64,000 nt of DNA from Pyrocephalus nanus (lineage: Eukaryota; Chordata; Aves; Passeriformes; Tyrannidae), in contig CM076259.1 in the NCBI GenBank assembly GCA_038380795.1, positions 25,216,977 through 25,280,976 on the forward strand, written 5' to 3'. Positions within the stretch are counted from its first letter, which is position 1. Every line of letters starts with the position of its first letter. The position numbers and the translations under genes are program-made. The notes beneath the pieces are model-generated. The model saw nothing but the letters and a program-made list of their open reading frames with translations. It did no database searches and was not told where the DNA came from. Below are positions 25,331 through 38,460 of the stretch, piece after piece.

Positions 25331-28300
25331 GTAATCCCCTTCTTCTACACCATCTTTCCTGCAAAAGGAGGCAAAACTTCTGTTTTATGGAGCAGGCCTT
25401 GATCTTAGCTGCACTGCACAGAGGTCTGATGTCTTGCCTTATTCTTTTTACCTTTACAAAGACCTGTATTCAGCAACTCTGCTATATCTATCTCACCTTG
25501 ATGACTGACGTGTGTGTTTTCCTTAACTTTGTGACCTCTGCAATGTAGATTTCTTTGCTGACCACTCCCATCTTTCCAGGAGGATTTTTTTTTCACCAGT
25601 TTTTCTATATATTCTCCCTCTATTCTTTGTTCGGGAAAGTCAGTTAGCTGGTGCCATGCTTAGTCTGAATGCCTTCCACATACGAATACTTAAGACTTTC
25701 AAGTTGCTTCATCACTTCAGTTCCATAACATCTCTGACCATTAATGTTTTGAGGCTGAAAAATCTTAGCTGTGGCCCCGTGATATTTACTCTTCTATTTA
25801 ATTTAAACAGAATTAGCCTGTGTACAGTCAAGGTTAAAAGTTATCTTCTGCCACATTACTCTGCAATGTCTCACTGGCTACCAAGACCAGGTCAAACACA
25901 ACGGCAGCTGTGGTTAGTTTGCTGCCTCTTTAGTGAAGAAATGTCAGCCAGTGCATTGCAGAATACCTGTGCCCAGCCTATGGTAGTAGCACTTCATTCT
26001 AAATGTAAGAAGTTAAAACCTGGAGTAATGACAATCCCTGGTTCTGCATATTATTCTAAAATCATAAGAGACAGTCATCAACTTCCAGGCACAACCTTGG
26101 ATAACTGCAGCAGAACTACAGCTGTCTTTCCTCGAGGTAATTTGAACACAGATAGAATCTGCTTATCATCTCTGTTTTTGCTTATTTCTTCACATTCAGC
26201 AACATCATGACCAAGCAATACTATCACAGACCCCACTTCTTTACTCTTCTGAACAGCACAAATCTCTCAGTCTCAGTGGTCCACCCATGCCAGTTGTCCA
26301 TCCTGACTCTGAAAGTCCTGGCACACACAGCCTGCATATTGATCATGAGGTCCTTGTCTTAGCATTCAGGCACTTCCATTGTTTTTCCTAGTTTCCCATA
26401 TATACTGGCTATATAATCTTGGATGGAGTTTCAGTTTCCTGCTCTAATTACGATACACTCCTGCTCTCTTATGTTCCTTTAGTTGTTGCTGTATTTTAAT
26501 ATCTATGCTCTTTCTTCAACTACACATCAAAAGCCAGTATGGAAACCACACAAGTCCCAACTAAAACTCCCCCACAAAATACCAAGTTATCCACCCTATA
26601 TCTTAGTCTAAAGCCTGTCTCAGGTGTCTTGTTCCTGGCAGGCTATGTTCTTCTACACCCATACTCTAGCTGCCAAGGAGAGTCCTCTTTCTCTGGATGC
26701 CTTCAAAGACACAACACACTGCTGGCAGGAGTTCCCAAGAAATCTGTAATGTCTGGGCCATGGATTTGTCCTTCTCTTAGGACATATTTCACTGAGGTAT
26801 GTAAAGTGCATTGAGCAGTATCTGCAGTCATCCTTCCATTTCAGTGGGAATCTAGCTCCCTCATTTGTCTCATCGTGAAGGGAATCACTGGATTATTCTC
26901 TTTTCCTGTCAGACACATTTTCAATTCAGATCCTCTTTTGTAACGAGAATTGTCTTAAGTGTTCCCACTCACACAGACCTGTCTTTCCTGGGACTTCTGA
27001 TGGTCTCTTCCCCTTGCCCTTTGCAGTATTTCCTGCAGCCTCTTCTCCTTTCCAGGTTCCTGGACTCATGTTTCCATGGCCTCTGACCTCAAGCCATTCC
27101 CATCTCTTCTTTTCATTCTCTACTGGGTTCACTTTTTCCTTTTTTGTTCTTGTTGCTTTTCCTTCCCATTCCACAAGCTTTTTCTCAAACTTCAAATGAA
27201 GTAGTAGCAGGGAAGAACTTGCATGTGCCTGATAAATTCTGTTCTGATGCTTGCTCAGAAGATATGGTAGGGATGACCAGATTGCATTCCTCTCTACACT
27301 GAAAACCTGAACTCATGAAAAGGGCTGAGAGATTTCAGCAGCACAGAAACTGTAATCCTAATTTAAGCTTACCCAGATCCCACCTCTGAAGTGGCCTGAT
27401 GATTCAAAGCAGCAGAGCAGGCTGCAGCAGCACGGGGCCAGAACACACAACAGCCTTACCTCGAGGCAGCAATTCCCATTACAAATGTGAGTTGCAAATC
27501 TCATTTCCCCAAGATGTAGGCAGCTACTACTCCTAGCATCATACATCACAGTGACAGACAGAGGTTAAGTAACATTTAAACCACAGTTTGGGTACTGCAC
27601 TGTCCAGCACAGCACCACTGGGTAGCATTGCTCAGGTGGAAGGCATGTGTTTCCTCCATTAACTTTCCACCCTGGATAGAGAGGGTTGCGTTGTCTAAGG
27701 TGACTGACATGATGCTCCCTCTTGCTGGGTTGAGAAGCAAACTGTCACAGCACAGCAAAGAATGTTGTTGTCACAGAACCATCTTCCCTCACCTCCCATC
27801 GGCCTTGCTCAAGGTCATGCTGCATGGCAGCAACAGGAATAGAGCGTGTGAATTCCACCTCCTTATCCTGCTTGACCCAGGGCCAGGCCCAGCTGGAAAA
27901 AAGCAATATCTGTCCAAGTGTGGCAGCGGTGCCCTGGTGTTGTTTTGCAGCTCGAGAGCAGGTTAATGCTCGTGCTGAAACTCCCGCCACACACACAATA
28001 GGCATCAAGAGGTGCCAGCTCTGGAAGCTGGAGGCCTGGGGACATGTTGTGCTGGAAACACTGGGGCCCCATCCAGCTGCACCAGCACTCCCTCACCCGT
28101 GGGACTGCGAGTTCCTCCCTGGGAAAGCAGCAACGCCCAGCTGACTGCATGCCAGCCCTGGCAGGAAAAGGCAGACTACGGACAATGCCCAGATGGGGTG
28201 ATTAAGCCCCAGTCAGCGAAGAGTGGTCCCATGCATGATCTGCGTGTGCCCCATGGAGCACACCTCCACTGTGGGCTGTATTTCAGAATTTTTTTTTTTA

Positions 28301-31300
28301 GCAACATTCTGCACTTTAGGGATGCTTTCTCCCAGAGAGACAAGGGAGTAGCAAGGTGTTTCCCCCCTGCCTGCCAGGCAGTTTTAGCTCTGTCCCAGAG
28401 GCATCCTGAAAGAGGATGCGAGGTTGTTTACCCTCAATGAGATAGCTATCAAATCTGATAGCATGGACCGTAGAGGTTGAAGGATTTGGGCACCCAATCA
28501 CTAAGGAGTAAAATGTGCTGCTTTGACTTGGGTGGAAAAGGTCACGCATCACAGGCTACTGACAGCTAATGAGAAATGAGTCTGGACAATTAATCAATAC
28601 ACAATCTCCTCCGCTAATCATATTGGTGGAAGAAGAGCTCCATCCCCCAGGAAGGGCATAGGCCATTGAACTAAGCCATTTAGAGGCATTTATTTATATC
28701 CTTGGTGGCTCAATAATTTCAGTCTTGCCTGATAGCATCAGGCCCCTGAGGGCTAGGCAATATTGTCCAGGTGGAAAAAAAAATCCAACACAACAGATAT
28801 TAGTTAGCAGAAAAACAGCCTTTTAATAGAAATGAACACTTTCAAAGGAAAATGCATTCTTTTTCTCTACATTTTCAACTACACACATGTGAGCACAAAA
28901 GAACTTCTGAAATATTCTATGTAAATGGTCATAAAATTATAATTTTCTAAAGGAAACACTCAAATAAATTGTCAAGGTCTCAGGGCATGTGCTACTCTCA
29001 GTTGCATCAGAATGCCTTTCCTCAGAAGCCTACCATGAAGCATTAAAAGAGAATTTGTCCTTCACTCATCCTAAAACCATGCCTTTCCTCTGGCAGGCAC
29101 AAATTGCTTTGTAAGAAATGTGGCCCTGTAGGTAAGGTGAGTTCACGCTTGTGTAATTAAAGCCTATGTTGAAACACATACGCACCAAGGGACAAAGATG
29201 ATGTCATGTCACAGCTGTGTCTGCAACACAGCTGGTTTCCTGGCTCCCTGATATAAATCCTGCTCTTGCAGAGCTGCAGCAAAGTGGGTGGTAAAACTGT
29301 CACTTGGAAGTTGCAGGTCATCCCTGCCAGTTGTGTGTGGTGCTCAGACTGCCCCTGCAAAAGCTAACAGAGCCCTTCCGTTGCACTACGTAAACTGTGG
29401 AGAAAGGCATTGGTGCTCACAAAGAAGCTGTTTACTTACACAGTTGCCTGCTGGGACTTATTTACAGAGTACTACTGACAGCCACCAAATCTGCTTGTAT
29501 AGCTCTGGAGACGGTTCAAATCCTCCGTTCCCAGACAAGTGATTAATGCTGTATGGAGAGAAGTTAGGACTGAGGATAAAACTGAGCTTTCAAAACAAGA
29601 GCCTCTGATCTCAAACTGAACAAACATTTCCCCTTGCCTGTGTCAGCTAGTTTGATTTTCAACAAAAGAGCAGATTGATTGGGAAACCACAGTCACACTG
29701 ATGAATTACTTTCCTCCTAGCCAGAGAGAGCTCCCTCAAGCATCCTGTCCTGCTCTCTCAAATCAGGTTGAAGGCAGAACTTCCTCTGCAAGCAGCTAGT
29801 GAAAATGAAGCACAGAGGCGAGTCTCCCAGCTCAGATCTTGTAAGGAACACTCCTTAGAGACCCACCTCCTTATTAACCCTCATTTACAAGCAGCCATAA
29901 GGTCAGTGTGTGCTCAGAAGATGTATCTGATCCTGCCAGCAGCAGATTCGAACATGAAGGCACCACTGGAACAGTTAACCCACCTTTTGAAAGGACTGCA
30001 GAAGCGAGAACAGGATTTTCTCACAGTTTGAAAACATATCTGAACAGGAAATGGCATTGGCAAAGGTGTGCTCCATGCAAATAGGTCTCTGGAAGCAACA
30101 CACTGAGTGCTCTGATAGCAACAGCTCAAGCTGCAGTGTCTGGATAGTATGGTCCTCCATAAGACAAGACCGGCCTTCCCCTGTGCCCCATGCACAGAAT
30201 GTATAAAAAGTAGTGAATGATTATTAACAGCTGTTAGAGTCTATGGCTTTTAACCTACACATAACAGAATTTGCATGCAATTTTATATGTGCATGCACAC
30301 ACCATCATGCATATATTCATGCTGTGGAAAGCCCATTACACATGCAGTCATTGCCTCGGGCACTGCCAATAACTGATGAGTTCTTGCTGAAAAGTGCTTC
30401 AAGCCTGCCTGCACTCAGGTTTAACCTCGTGCAAGCCTCTCCCAGCTGAGCCCACGGAGAACACCGCTATTGTGAGGGCCAGAGCCTTTCTGCCATGCCA
30501 GCACACGCAAAGCTGACGTTTCATAAGCTGCCTGCCATCAGGAGGACAAAGTCCCGTTGAGTGGGCATTGGCTCTGCCTTCCCTTGCAGATAGCAAGGGA
30601 TCAGCTGAACTCAAGTTTGGCAGCCTCCCAGGGTATGGCACAAGGCTAGCCAAGCATGTGAGGCAGAGCCATTATCAGTGCCCTGTTCCTAACAAAGTGA
30701 AGACATTCTCTTTCATCTCAAACTAATATTTGTCCCTGCTCTTTCCAAGCACAGGAAGAAAGACATACACTGTGCCAGATCCCCTGCTGTGATATGTATC
30801 TTCTAATCTCTAACTTGTATGGTTACAGGGAGGCTGCAAGCATGGGAAAAAACTTAAACATCAGAATTCAGGATAACATCCTGAAGTCACGGTGTAAAGT
30901 AAAAACAATAAATAAAGGCTCTTTGGGAAGGAGGGAAGACAAAATTACTTAATTCTGTGTGTTTTCCCATCACAGTGGCTACAGAAGCTAAGGTTTACAG
31001 AGGGCAAGTGAAAAAGGCCTGTCCAGTCCCCTTTAGAAGGAAGAAGGTGCTGGCTGCCCAGAGCCAGTATCCAGATCCCTGCAATCTCCTCAATCACCTT
31101 TAACACCAGAGGCAGGGAAGATGAAGTTCTCAGATCTTTCTTGCCACTTAAGTCCTGATTTAGAGCACAGACAAGTCAGACTCATGAGTTAGCTAAGGTC
31201 CTGAGCACCTGCAGGCACTTCTCTCTGCAAAGAGTTATCCTAATTCATAATGTGTTCTTTATAACTTGACCCTATCCAGGAACTAGATTCACTTGCATTT

Positions 31301-34300
31301 CTAATTAAAAATAATCCATCTCTGAACAGTGACTTCTGGCTAAGCTGAACCTAAGTGATATGACATGTGACACGACATTCTGCTCCTGCTGGGATGCCAA
31401 ATATTTAATGCAGAGCTGTCATGAGAAGCTGCTTGGCCATGACACAGTGGAGATGCTGAGAGTCCATGATGCACTGAGTTGCGAGGTCCTGGTTCTAGGT
31501 AGTCAAGACAGGCTGTCTGGTTACAAAGGGGTGTCTGTCCCTCTGCAAGGGTTAGACCCAGACTCTGACAAGCAGGGAGACAGGGGAGAGGCACAGCTTA
31601 GAAGGTCACTGGGAACCAGTCCAGAATGACCTGAGAGCAACTAGCTTGCTCTCCTATCCTCAGCCAGCTGAACTCTCAAGAAATCCCAACGGGGAAGGCA
31701 CTACAGGGGATTTTCCCGTGTGTCCTTGCAGCTTTCTGGGTCAGCCGATTTTGGAAATAGAGGACTAAAATTCATTTAACACATTTTGCAGTTAGCTCTT
31801 GTCCAGAACTGGTTGGTGACAGCCTCTGTGCTGTTCAGAGGAAGACAGAGAGGAAAAAGAGAGGAAAGCTCCTTTATGTCTCATGCTAACAGTAAACCTA
31901 TGGAATCAGAAAGTAGGTGGACTACAGATATCAAGCGGCAGGGTTCAAGTCAATCACAGGTCTTTTGCACCTATGTCTCCCCTGAACTGGACCTATTTCA
32001 CATCCAGCCAACTCAGAGCACAGGCAAGGAAGTGGGCTTTGCTCCTGCTTCCTATGAAGGGATATGCCCTTGCTTGCTTCAGGGAGGAATGAAAGAGTGC
32101 AGTGACCCTGAAGCAGGCCAGACTTTCAGCTGTGCTTTTTATTCACGTCCAGGCTTTCCCCAGTCTTTGCAGATATGGGGCCCTTTGTGCCATCTCCCTC
32201 TGATGCTGTCTGGAGAAGGGGATGGGGAAGCAGTGTGAAGGAGAGTCAGTGATAAAATGGACCACACAGCCCTGGAGTGCCAGGTGTCAACTACTTTTCT
32301 CACCAGCTTTCCTTTTCCTTAGCAGCCTGCTGAGTATTCTTTTCAGGTTAATGCAGAGCTCTCACACAGCATCTGCATCCCTGAAGCAAAGGCAGCAAAA
32401 GGCCAGGTGGCTCTGGAGGTATGAGCCATCAATGAAGCAGGTGCCTCATCCGACACGCAGCGACAGCCAGCACCACACGGGATGAAGCCCAGCATCACAG
32501 ACAAGAGGTTACCGGGCAAACTGAGCCACTCTGTGCAGCCTGTGGGCCACAGGTGAGGGAGTTGGACACAGCACAGCACTGCTAAAGTGTGCAATATGTG
32601 CAAGGAGTGGGACAGGACCTCACTGTGTGCCTCACATCCAGTCACGGCTGGGCATCAGCAGGCCTGCAAGCACAGCTAGCCAGCTCTGGAGTGTGCGCAT
32701 TTCTTGAATCCTCGGTCTACTCCAGGCGCTCCTTCTGCAGCCAGGGGACCAGGGTCACTGCAGTCCTTTCACAGGGTGCCAGTGAAGCAGTAGGGAAAGA
32801 GCCAAGGTAAACTCTTGAAGAAAAGCAAGAGCCACCACAAACACAGCTGACTGAGTCCAGCAGGAGCAAGCGTGTGCTCTGTGTTGTCCCTTTAAACAAC
32901 ATTCAGAGAAGTAATATTGTAAGCCAGTGGCTGTCTCCCAGGAGGCAGGAGTCCTGGCTGCCTTGGTCAGCCTTGCCAGTTCCTTTGCTTTTTGGCTTTG
33001 CCTAGGTCACAGTGCCTCTGTGTTTCTGTATCCCTGCTATTACAGCATGTGGCAAAGAGGAGGGACTCCTTCCAAAACGTCTGCCGTTTTTGACTAGAGC
33101 AGCAAAGGACCAACTCGGCACTGGCCAGCGATGAGAGGGACAGCATAATGCCTTGAGTCAAGTACAGAGGCTGCCTGCAGAAGTGCTTGGAGCACAGATC
33201 CTCAGGAATTAAATTCCCAGGGAAACAGCCAGTGTTGCCCATCTGTTTCCTCCCAGCCACTCTGCCGTGCTCTGCCTCCACAGGGCCATTACGCTGAGTG
33301 GTGAAAGGCAGACACTTGGGCCTCTGTCTCCACGCAGTTCCTGAACACCACATTATGGACACAAGCCAAACATCTAAGATACACCTGTGTCCCTTGGCCT
33401 GACCTACCCCACTGCCAGCATCTGCACTCCTACCCCTCAGCCAGGGCTTTCCTGCAGCCTGTGGACACACTGGAGCTCTGCTGGAGACTCTGCCCTCACA
33501 CTCTTTTTATCACAGCACATGCCCTTCCTAGGTCTCCCAAGCCTGCCAGGCTTAGCAGCCACAGAGGAGACCCTTCTCCCACTGTGTAAGAGAAGGAGCT
33601 TCAGAGAGGCTTCGCAGCAGAGAAACCAGACCAGCTCTCTATTATCCCCTTCCAGAGCTGAGGTGACCAGCTATTTCAGCTAAGAGGACTCCTTCTCTGG
33701 CTGTTGGCATCTGTGGATCTTACATCTAAGTCTTCATTTTTTCTTGTGTGTCAGTCAAGTGAAACTAATCAAAGATGGGTTTTAAAGTATTGGATGTTAT
33801 CTCACCATCTCTGTGCCAGAATCTGTCTCCTTAACTATGCTGCTGTTTGACAGCCTGCAGGGCCTCTGGACCTCGTCCAGGAGTTAATATTTTATCTAGA
33901 TGTTCAAGGAAAGTTTGGTGGAAATTGTGCTAGCCTTGAAATGCCAAAGGTAACTTTAAAATAGTTCCTTCCAGACTCTGAAATGTTGCTAGTAGAAATG
34001 TATTCTCTAAAAGGAAATGGCTCCAAACCTAGGCTAACAGCTGGGGAGATTATTCATGGAAATCAGTACCCTGAGGCTCTTTATCACTTTCATCTGTCTT
34101 TCCCAAACCCCCCACCTTTACGGACACCAAGCGCATCACTCTTCTAGCTCCAGGGAGGTGAAGTGGGAGCAGCTCTCCAGCAGAGGAAAATGTGTTCATC
34201 CTGAAAAGGTTTCTTTGTTCTCATTGCACAGGATCATTTGTCTACTGTGCAGCAGATTTATGTGAGGAACAGCAGTGACACAGGGCATAATGACTCCATT

Positions 34301-34303
34301 TTG

Positions 34304-34316
34304 TTTAATAATTAAC
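34304..34316 (+). promoter_or_regulatory. Near-consensus HNF1 motif
   Basis: TTTAATAATTAAC matches the HNF1 palindrome GTTAATNATTAAC at 12 of 13 positions. ATP1A1 is used in kidney epithelium, where HNF1 acts, but no further support is visible. Confidence 0.2.
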
Positions 34317-35536
34317 TCACATGTTCTCCTGGTGTCACACGTTCCAGCAGACACTGTAAGGCAGTCAGGCTGTGCTGGTTGGAGAGCTAAGCAGCAGGTG
34401 GGCAGTAAGGAAAAACTGATTTCTCCTTCTGCTCACTGATATTGTGCCCTGACTAGTGCTGGGGTCTTCTTACCTGAGGTGTGCTGTCCCAATAGTTCTT
34501 CATACTCTGCAGACTCTGCATACCCCGAGTATTTTACCAAAACATCTGACACTGTAGTGTATTATTTCAACAGGGGTCAGATAGCAACTACTTCAAAGAG
34601 CAGACCTGAACTACGTAGCAAGAATAAGAATGGAAGCCAAAATTCATCTAACTGAGTTCTCCCGCTACCAACAAGAAGCTCCATCTTGCAACCTGTCACT
34701 GTTTGGTTTGCAAATGGCCAGGAATTGCTTTACAGTGCAAAGATACAGGTTTTATGAGAATTTGCTAGAAATATTTTGCCAAATTTTTCTAAAATTTTGA
34801 TGCTGGTTCCCCACAGTCAAATAATTTCTGGGGAAGAGATGCTTTCAAAGAACTTGTCACCTTGAAATACTGCTTAGGGGATCTGCTTTCTAAGTAGTTT
34901 CTAAGTTTCACCACAGATTTACAATACTTAGTTGTTCAAATACAGAAGGCTAGATATATTGAAAAGGTTCTAAATAGACCATTTTAAGATTACTGAAATA
35001 AAATATTTCAAAAATATTTCAAAAAAGGCTTTTTTTCCACTAGCAAGATATCAATTCTTTGAAAACTTAGAGACTAGCTTTTTCTCCAAATTCAAGATAC
35101 ATCTCTTTACACAATATCTCAAACCTTTGGGAAAGGGGGAATCTATTACCCCCTTAGCTTGGTTTTTAGAAAAGTAGAGAAAAATAAAGCAGAAAGGAAT
35201 TTATCAGAAAAAAAAATCTCAACTAGAATCCTTTGCTTAAGTGAAAACAACCCTAGATTTATCAGGGACACTTGCAGCCAAGGCTGAGGCAGTTATAGTT
35301 TTAACAGCACTTTCCTTCCTGAACAAACGCCTGAGATGCCATCCAGTTCTCTCTGCCTGGGACCTGAACTCTGTTCCTGTATCTCTGTCTATTTTAAGGC
35401 ATATCCCATACACGGTCCTTGCAGCTCCTCACAGTCAGGAATGTGGCTCTTCCTGGAAACCATCTGCTCAGGGAGACAGCTGGGCTTTTACTGAGGACTG
35501 AATCTGTACCCTGCACTGCAGCTCCACCTGAATGAG

Positions 35537-35618
35537 TTAGGGTGCCCTCCTAGCAGCACGTTTCCATGGTTTCAGGTCGATTAGGGTGTCCTCTCCACAG
35601 CAGGTTTCCAGGGTTTCA
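35537..35618 (+). repeat. Two-copy tandem duplication, 44-bp period
   Basis: The block starting ttagggtgccctcctagcag is repeated 44 bp later as ttagggtgtcctctccacag, and both end with a (g)gtttcca(t/g)ggtttca block. The copies are about 80% identical. Confidence 0.7.
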
Positions 35619-38420
35619 CAATCTCAGCACTGGGGGCGGACCAGCGAATGTAGGAGGGACTTTGGTTTGCAGGATTACACCTTATTACCAGCCCTCAGGC
35701 ATCGAACTATGATTTGGGTACAACCTGACAGCCACATCCTCCCTACCTGCCCCACATGAGTTTCCTTTCCAGGCCTCCTCTGCACTCATCAGGCCATGAG
35801 TCCTACTGATAGCTTGTGCCAGGTGACTGCTGCTCCACGTCCCGTGTAGGCTGCCAGCCAAGCCTCGCTGCCCTGCTAGTCCAATGGTCTGAAATGACCT
35901 TCAAGAGACTGGCTGCAAGGTGAAAGTACACAAGCAGGTTGAAGCTGGTTATGCAGCATCAAGGGATTAGAGCAAACAAGAGTGAACAAAGCTGATTTCA
36001 TTGTCTTCTGCAAGACACGATTCTCTAAGTCAGATCTGCAAGCCTCAAAGCAGAAGCTAAGAAGAGCCAAGGGGCCAAAGTAACCCAAATTCAGAGGACT
36101 GGAGGACTCCTGACTACAGCCCCCTGGGCTACAGGGGGAGAGGATGAGAGCCAGTAAGAAGTGGGGGAATATTATTCCAGACCACATCTGAGTACTGAAA
36201 TGTGGATCCCAATCTTCTCTCCTACAGTCAGTCCCAGTGAAATTCCATATGAGTCCATCATCTTTGATTCAAAGTGGGAGAGACAACAGTCCAATCCACT
36301 TTGGTAATGGGCAAGTTTCAGCAGGGATCCCTGAAAATCTTCCACAGCTGAATGTTCTAGTAATGTTCTAGTAGTTCCTGAGAGCCCTATTACAGATTTT
36401 TTTTCTTCCCTGTCACCACTGAATTTTATTAGGTTTTTCTCTGAGTGCTTCCAGAGCAGACCAGCTTGGGGGATGCACAACAGCACATTTGCACCCTAAA
36501 ATCAGCAGGTGGTTGTTTCATTCCTTCAGAGGAGAGTTGAGTATTTGGGTAGAGGAAAGTGGGGAGGATCTCAACAGACTTCAACTCCCTATTTTTTGGT
36601 TAGCACCACCACATGCCTCCTGCAATGCCTAGTCTGTAAAGGTGGTGCCCAAGCTCAGGGGGTAGTGAGGAACTACAGCTAAAGTTCTCCCTCTTCAGTC
36701 CTTGAACACACAAAGAGCAGCTCCACATTTCCTCCCAGGGCCATCCAGCTCGATGATGTGTGACTAACTCTTTCATTGACCAAAGACCAACCACTTTCCT
36801 CACGTGACCTTACATAACTGCTCATCTATTTTGTTAATGAATGGAGCTTGAGAAAATTTCCATTGCCTAAGGCCCTTGGGGGAAAATGCGTGAGCACCAT
36901 CTCCACCTTTTGTGTGCCGATTTGGGATTTTCCTATGGATTAACTGAGTACAGTAGTGTTATTTTTTGGTTGCTGTCATTGGTGACTGAAATGCTAAGCT
37001 AACAGCCGGGTGCCATAGGGGTGGAAAAAAAAAAGAAAAGGAGTCTCTGACTGAGCCAGAGGAAGCAGGAGACTCCTTCTGCAGGAGGAGCAACAGGGAC
37101 ATCACTGCCGTCAATACCCTGGTCAGGGACTACACCTATTCCCAGGCAAAAGCTCCTGTGTTTACTCAGCACGGAGCAGAGCCAAAACACCTCCTGGCTT
37201 CTCTTCACTCCCTGCCACAGATCCAGCAGTGTCAACCTGCTGGTGTCCCAGGGGTCAGACCCAGTCCTGGGGCTGGCAAACAGTTCTTTCTGGCCTGCCA
37301 TGGTCAGGACAGAGCAGTCTGATGCTGGGCAGCAGTGGAGAGGGGTGATATGTAGCTGTTGGGTACACTGGCATGTCAGAGGTACACACCTCAGCATTTA
37401 CAGCAGGTAGGAACTGGTGGGAAGATACTCCAGTATTTCTAAAAGTTCCTACCAGTGTTTCAGGTTTTCTCATTTTAACCACTTCACTGTGGTGCTACCT
37501 AAGATAGAAATTACTTTTACCATAAAAGTCCTTCTGTCAGTAGAATACTGGGGAGGGGGGAGCTCAACCTCTCCCAGAGCAATGCCATGCAAAGGCATTT
37601 GTAAGTGCTAGAGACAAATGATTTTCAGAAATGGGATTCATGCCATGTACTTTGGAACCGAGGAATCTGTTGGATATGCAACGTGGGCTCCCTGTGGCAT
37701 GGGCTACAAATCTCATGGTTTAGGAATGTTGCTGAAGCTAACAGGATAGCTAAGTTGAACAGGCCATGACTGGACTACCAGCAAGGATGGCAGCACTAAA
37801 ATCCTAGAGGATGATCCTTTTAATTTCAGTTGATGGGGAGAAAATGTAAATGCTGCCCAGGCTCCTGTAATGCCTGGTCTATGTGCAATGATGAGTAAAT
37901 ATTTAACTGCAGAAAGAACATTCCCTTCCAGAGATTGAAGGAACCAAGTTAATCAGTTCCAGACTATATTCAAGTCATGGGTGTCAAGAGGACAACACAA
38001 GTTCAAAACCTTGAGGATGTTCAAAGTCTGCTACTACACCTGGGCAGTTGCCATGTCTTCCTTGGGATGCTAAAAATGAGCATTTTCATCTGCTGAGAAA
38101 GCAGGATGGTTAACTGACTCAAAGATATGATTCACAGGGAGGGGGAAGGGTTGGAGATGTGGCAGAGTTTGAAGGTCTTCCTGTTGCATCCAGATGGTGC
38201 TTCAGAAAGTCAGGAGATGAGGCTACTTCAGCTGCTAGGCTGGGAAAGTCCTCAGGCGGGTCTGGAGATGTTCCCTGCCCTGGCAACCCACTGGGCATTC
38301 ACTGGCAGGGCTGATGACAGAAGTCACCACTGACAGTAGTTTCCAGGCTTTAGAAAGTGCTCAGTTTCTGCCAGACCCTCCTCTTACACAACAACATATT
38401 TCCAGTTGTTCTTTTACCCC

Positions 38421-38460
38421 AGTACAGTTAATTTGCCCTCAGTATGGTTAATTTGCCTTC
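38421..38460 (+). repeat. Two-copy tandem 20-bp repeat
   Basis: agtacagttaatttgccctc is followed immediately by agtatggttaatttgccttc, 17 of 20 bases identical. Confidence 0.8.

Noticed and set aside
25656..26210. Longest open frame in the gene-free region (184 codons)
   Set aside because: Low-complexity composition, no known motif, no splice or polyA context, and it lies beside degraded LINE sequence. A frame of this length is expected by chance in 64 kb on six frames.
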